A stretch of DNA of 64,000 bases, taken from contig CAZPHV010000021.1 of NCBI GenBank assembly GCA_964586455.1, forward strand, positions 9,949 to 73,948, read 5' to 3'. Source of the DNA: Aquimonas sp964586455. Its GTDB lineage: Bacteria; Pseudomonadota; Gammaproteobacteria; Xanthomonadales; Xanthomonadaceae. The position numbers and the translations under genes are program-made. Below the pieces are notes generated by a model, which did not search any database, was not told the origin of the DNA, and saw only the letters and a program-made list of their open reading frames with translations. Shown one piece after another: positions 60,560 through 64,000 of this stretch (the stretch's first letter is position 1; every line of letters starts with the position of its first letter).

Positions 60560-62638
60560 TCAGAACCGGTATTCCCAGCCCAGCCGCAGACTCCGACCCG
60601 GTTCGTTGACCTGCACCGGCGTCGGGTTGAAGGGGTCCTGGTTGGCGCGGTTGAGATGTTCGGCGTAGGCACGATCGAAGACGTTGTCGATGCCGACGCG
60701 CAGCCGCTGCGCGCCGCGCTCCAGCGTCCAACCGAGGTCGAGCACCGCCCAGCCGGGCGTTCGCCGTGCATCGAGTCCGCTGCCGGTGGCGGTGCTGGCA
60801 TCCACGCGGTCCTGACGATCGGCGCCGCGCAGGCGTGCGTTGAACTCGCCGAGGTCGGTGATCTTGTTCATCCCCAGCGCGAATGAGATCGGCGCGATCT
60901 GCGCCAGCGCGCGCGCATCGCTGCGGTTGCTGCCCCGCACGTAGTCGAGCTGTGCCTCGACGCGGACGCCCGAGGCAAGCGTCCATTCGGCCTCGAACTC
61001 CGCGCCGCGCAGCTCGGCATCGATGTTGCGGTAGACGGTGGCGCCATCCGCAAGCAGCAGGCCCGACTGACCGCGCGCGCGATCGCGCAGGATGTAGTCG
61101 TCCACACGATCGACGTAGGCGACGACGCTGTAGCGCGCGGCCTCATTGCGCCAGATCAGGCCGGCATCGAACTGCTGGTGCACTTCGTTGGCGAGCTGCG
61201 GATTGCCGATCCAGCGTGCAGGGCCGGCGCCGCTGGTCGAGGCGACGTAGCGCTCCGTGCTGTCGGCCGCGCGCACCGAGCGGCTCAGGCCCGCGAACAG
61301 CTGCATGCGCGCGTTGAGCGCGTGGTCCAGGCGCAGCAGGGCACCCAGGCCGTCATCCTCGAAGCCCGTCGCGCTGGCGCCGTAGTAGCTGCGATAGAAG
61401 TCTGCGGGCGCCGCGATGCTCATGTTGACCCGCTCGCTGGCGCGCAGCGCATCGGCGTCGAAGCGGTCGACGCGCAGGCCGGCGGTGAGTTGCGTGGCCG
61501 CGGACAGCGGCCCCTGCGCTTCGATGAATATGCCGCGGCGCTCCAGTTCGGCCTGCGGCCACAGCAGCGCGTTGCGCATCGTCAGGCTGGCGGCGTTCAT
61601 GCCCGCCGAGCGGATTGTCAGCCGCTCCAGGGTGGCCTGCTGCAGGCCGACTTCGAGGTTCCAGTCGGCCAGCGCAAACTCGGCCGCAAGCTCAAACCCA
61701 GCGTTGTCTGCGGTAGCCGGTACGCGCATGAACATCCCGGTCTGCGGGCGCAGCGAGAAGTTGTCCATCACATGATCGACCTTCGCTGACCAGGCGCTGG
61801 CGCGCAGCGATGCCGCGCCAATGTTCGCGTAGTGCGCGAATTTCCAAGCCTCAAGTCGATCCTTGGGTGCATCCATACCGGCGCCTGCGAACAGCACGTC
61901 GCGGCTGTCGCTGTAGTCCAGGCTGAGCTCGCTGCGCTGCATGTCGCTCCAGGCGAACCCGAGCAGCAAGCTCAGCGCATCGCGCTCGAAGGCCGAGCGC
62001 ACCTCGGCGCCATCGCCGTCCTCGTAGTTCTCGCGGTTCTCGCTGCTGGCGAGCAGGCGCCATGCGACACGAGCGCTGCGGCCGCCGCCGTCCGCGGCGG
62101 TCTGCCACATCCCGGCGTTGTCGCTGGCATTCAGCGCGATGCGGCCTTCGAGCCCGTCCACGTCCCACGGCAGTCGACGCTCGATCAGGACCGCGCCGCC
62201 GCTGCCGCCGGGGCCATTGCGCAGGCTTTGCACACCCTTCTGCACGGTCACGCGGTCGATCGAGGACGGCTGCGCGAACGCGGTCGGCGGGTCCATGCGA
62301 TTCGGGCAGGCGCCGTGCAGCTCCATGCCGTCCAGGCGCACGTTGATCTGGCCCTGACTCTGCCCGCGGATCGAAGGCTCCAGCCCGTGGCCGCCCATGC
62401 GCGAGGCCGAGACGCCGCTGATGCTGCGCAGCACCTCGGCGAGGTCGGCTGCCGCGCCGTCGCTGACGGCCTCGCGCACGAGTACGGGTTCAGACGGTGA
62501 TGCACCGCCATCGCCAAGCACGACTACGTTGGGCAGCCGGGTAGTGCTTGCATCATCGGCGAGTGCTTTGGAAGCCGGCAAGACGGCTGCAATGGCCAGG
62601 CTGAGCAGAGTGAAGTAGCGGGAACGCTTGAGAGACAT
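60560..62638 (-). CDS. TonB-dependent copper receptor (OprC/NosA type)
   Basis: A 692-residue outer-membrane receptor with signal peptide (LLSLAIAAVLPASKALA), plug domain and beta barrel ending in the typical LRLGWEYRF. The plug motif GMELHGACPNRMDPPTAFAQ is characteristic of the TonB-copper family; C111-xxx-M115 and H289-x-M291 correspond to the CxxxM/HxM copper ligands described for Pseudomonas OprC. Predicted function is copper uptake, or loading for copper enzymes. Downstream of prfC on the same strand but separated by 114 bp; its own promoter is likely. Confidence 0.9.
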   Translation of the reverse strand: MSLKRSRYFTLLSLAIAAVLPASKALADDASTTRLPNVVVLGDGGASPSEPVLVREAVSDGAAADLAEVLRSISGVSASRMGGHGLEPSIRGQSQGQINVRLDGMELHGACPNRMDPPTAFAQPSSIDRVTVQKGVQSLRNGPGGSGGAVLIERRLPWDVDGLEGRIALNASDNAGMWQTAADGGGRSARVAWRLLASSENRENYEDGDGAEVRSAFERDALSLLLGFAWSDMQRSELSLDYSDSRDVLFAGAGMDAPKDRLEAWKFAHYANIGAASLRASAWSAKVDHVMDNFSLRPQTGMFMRVPATADNAGFELAAEFALADWNLEVGLQQATLERLTIRSAGMNAASLTMRNALLWPQAELERRGIFIEAQGPLSAATQLTAGLRVDRFDADALRASERVNMSIAAPADFYRSYYGASATGFEDDGLGALLRLDHALNARMQLFAGLSRSVRAADSTERYVASTSGAGPARWIGNPQLANEVHQQFDAGLIWRNEAARYSVVAYVDRVDDYILRDRARGQSGLLLADGATVYRNIDAELRGAEFEAEWTLASGVRVEAQLDYVRGSNRSDARALAQIAPISFALGMNKITDLGEFNARLRGADRQDRVDASTATGSGLDARRTPGWAVLDLGWTLERGAQRLRVGIDNVFDRAYAEHLNRANQDPFNPTPVQVNEPGRSLRLGWEYRF

Positions 62639-62752
62639 GCGAAAACCTGAAGTCGATCGACCTCGGATTCTCCTGACCCTGCCCCCGCTTCAGGGAGTGA
62701 CCGAATGTCGCACCCGGACCTTGGTCATGCGCCCAAGCGTCCGGGGACGCGA

Positions 62753-64000
62753 CTAGTCCAGCCCCATCGCCTGCGCATGCTCACGAGTGGCGTCGAAGCG
62801 CACCTCGGGCCAGCGCTCCTGGGTCAGCTGCAGGTTGACGCGCGACGGTGCGAGATAGACGAGGTGTCCCGCCGCATCGATCGCCAGGTGGCTGGCGTTG
62901 CGGTCGCGGAATTCTTCCAGCTTCTTGGGATCGTCGCAGCGGATCCAGCGGGTGGTGCTGACGCTGACCTGTTCGAAGCTGGCGTCGACGCTGTATTCGT
63001 CTTTCAAGCGATACGCGACCACATCGAACTGCAGCACGCCGACCGCACCGAGGATCAGATCGTTGCTCATCAGCGGCTTGAAGAACTGCGTGGCGCCCTC
63101 TTCGCTGAGCTGCGCCAGGCCTTTCTGCAGCTGCTTCAACTTGAGCGGGTCGCGCAGACGCGCGCGGCGGAACAGCTCGGGTGCGAAGTTGGGGATGCCG
63201 GTGAAGAACAGCGCCTCGCCTTCGGTGAAGCTGTCGCCGATCGAGATCGTGCCGTGGTTGTGGATACCGATCACATCCCCCGGCCAGGCTTCGATCGCGA
63301 TCTCTCGGTCCGAGGCCATGAAGGTCAGCGCGTTGGCGATCTTCATGTCCTTGCCGGTGCGCACGTGGAAGGTCTTCATGCCGGCCGTGAAGTGGCCGGA
63401 GCAGATGCGCATGAAGGCCACGCGGTCGCGATGCTGGGGGTCCATGTTGGCCTGGATCTTGAACACGAAGCCGGTCAGCGGCTCTTCGCCAGGGTCGACC
63501 TCGCGCGAGCTGGTGGCGCGCGGGCGCGGCGAGGGCGCGTGCTCGACAAAGAAGTCCAGCAGCAGCTGCACGCCGAAGTTGTTCACCGCCGAACCGAAGA
63601 ACACCGGCGTCTGCTTGCCGGCCAGATAGTCTTCGAGCACGAAGGGCTGGGCCGCGCCCTGTACCAGCTCCAGCTGTTCGCGGGTCTCGGCCAGCAGTTC
63701 GGCGCCGACCAGCTTGGCCAGGCCCGGGTCGTCCAGGCTCGGGAAGATGGTCGAGTCCTGACGGGTGAAATTGCGGCCGGATTCGAACACGTGCACTTCG
63801 CCGCTGACGAGATGCACCACGCCCTTCAGGCGCTTGCCCATACCGATCGGCCAGGTGATCGGGGCACACGCAATGCCCAGCACCTGCTCGATTTCGTCGA
63901 GCAGGTCGATCGGGTCCTTGCCCTCGCGGTCGAGCTTGTTGATGAAGCTCATGATCGGCGTGTCGCGCAGGCGGCAGACCTCCATCAGCTTGATGGTGCG
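62753..64000 (-). CDS. prfC: Peptide chain release factor 3, 3' part (5' end outside window)
   Basis: Translational GTPase that recycles RF1 and RF2 after termination. The visible 416 codons enter at the window edge in frame (RTIKL before the first visible ATG at 63985). They include the NKLD GTP-specificity motif (SFINKLDREGKDPIDLLDEI), PITWPIGMGKRLKGVV, domain II (VFKIQANMDPQHRDRVAFMR) and the C-terminal VSVSTTRWIRCDDPKKLEEF. About 120 N-terminal residues with the P loop are missing, outside the window. Confidence 0.96.
   Translation of the reverse strand, partial: RTIKLMEVCRLRDTPIMSFINKLDREGKDPIDLLDEIEQVLGIACAPITWPIGMGKRLKGVVHLVSGEVHVFESGRNFTRQDSTIFPSLDDPGLAKLVGAELLAETREQLELVQGAAQPFVLEDYLAGKQTPVFFGSAVNNFGVQLLLDFFVEHAPSPRPRATSSREVDPGEEPLTGFVFKIQANMDPQHRDRVAFMRICSGHFTAGMKTFHVRTGKDMKIANALTFMASDREIAIEAWPGDVIGIHNHGTISIGDSFTEGEALFFTGIPNFAPELFRRARLRDPLKLKQLQKGLAQLSEEGATQFFKPLMSNDLILGAVGVLQFDVVAYRLKDEYSVDASFEQVSVSTTRWIRCDDPKKLEEFRDRNASHLAIDAAGHLVYLAPSRVNLQLTQERWPEVRFDATREHAQAMGLD

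Noticed and set aside
62737..62750. Terminator behind prfC (GCGTCC/GGACGC)
   Set aside because: Six base pairs with a two-base loop and no U tract; too weak to call.

Overview
The window is a high-GC gammaproteobacterial chromosome segment, most consistent with the Lysobacterales/Xanthomonadales. The evidence is the gene order (secY-rpsM-rpsK-rpsD-rpoA-rplQ; thrS-infC-rpmI-rplT-pheS-pheT-ihfA-merR-tRNA-Pro; pilT-pilU divergent from yggS-proC-yggT), a DsbB of the Xanthomonas type, a DUF6445 protein, and many copies of a GGGATTC heptanucleotide repeat. The assignment to order is an inference; no 16S rRNA gene is present.

Layout. 1-3985: end of the spc operon and the alpha operon (secY 3' part, rpsM, rpsK, rpsD, rpoA, rplQ) with a clear terminator. 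4117-6271: dsbB and a class II DAHP synthase. 6551-11045: two translationally coupled, exported amidohydrolase-like proteins. 11285-14738 (minus): yggS-proC-yggT-DUF4426-histidine phosphatase, divergent from pilT-pilU (14874-17202). 17478-25484: translation operon from thrS to a MerR regulator and tRNA-Pro(GGG), with infC starting on AUC and hairpin-rich leaders before thrS, rpmI and pheS. 25746-26687: proline iminopeptidase. 26920-34539: alpha-glucan cluster (GH13 glucosidase, pullulanase, GH133-like lipoprotein) with palindromic LacI-type operator candidates. 34557-37474: MscS channel, secreted esterase, DUF6445 protein. 37627-41793: two exported delta-60-repeat proteins ending in the same FADGFE tail. 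41941-45341: Ser/Thr kinase with TPRs, convergent with an ECF sigma factor. 45423-48083: intradiol dioxygenase-like protein and a B12-binding radical SAM protein, plus a decayed 3' copy of the latter. 48445-55263 (minus): a seven-gene lipid-modification operon with a desaturase, a flavoprotein, DUF1365, DUF2878, DUF1295 and two CFA-synthase-type methyltransferases. 55423-59340: an rRNA pseudouridine synthase, ChrA, and a RegB/RegA-like redox two-component pair. 59398-60467: a REP-associated tyrosine transposase (RAYT) bracketed by REP hairpins. 60560-64000 (minus): a copper TonB receptor and the 3' part of prfC.

Two repeat systems run through the window. The first is a GGGATTC/GAATCCC element, often in inverted pairs 120-220 bp apart, which can be read through in all six frames. 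It has entered coding sequence inside the pullulanase and at the ends of yggS and proC. The second is a set of REP-like hairpins headed by GTAG, ATAG or GCAG, clustered around the RAYT gene with related copies elsewhere. The most promising functional leads are the lipid-modification operon, the kinase/ECF sigma pair, the shared C-terminal FADGFE tail, and these two repeat families.
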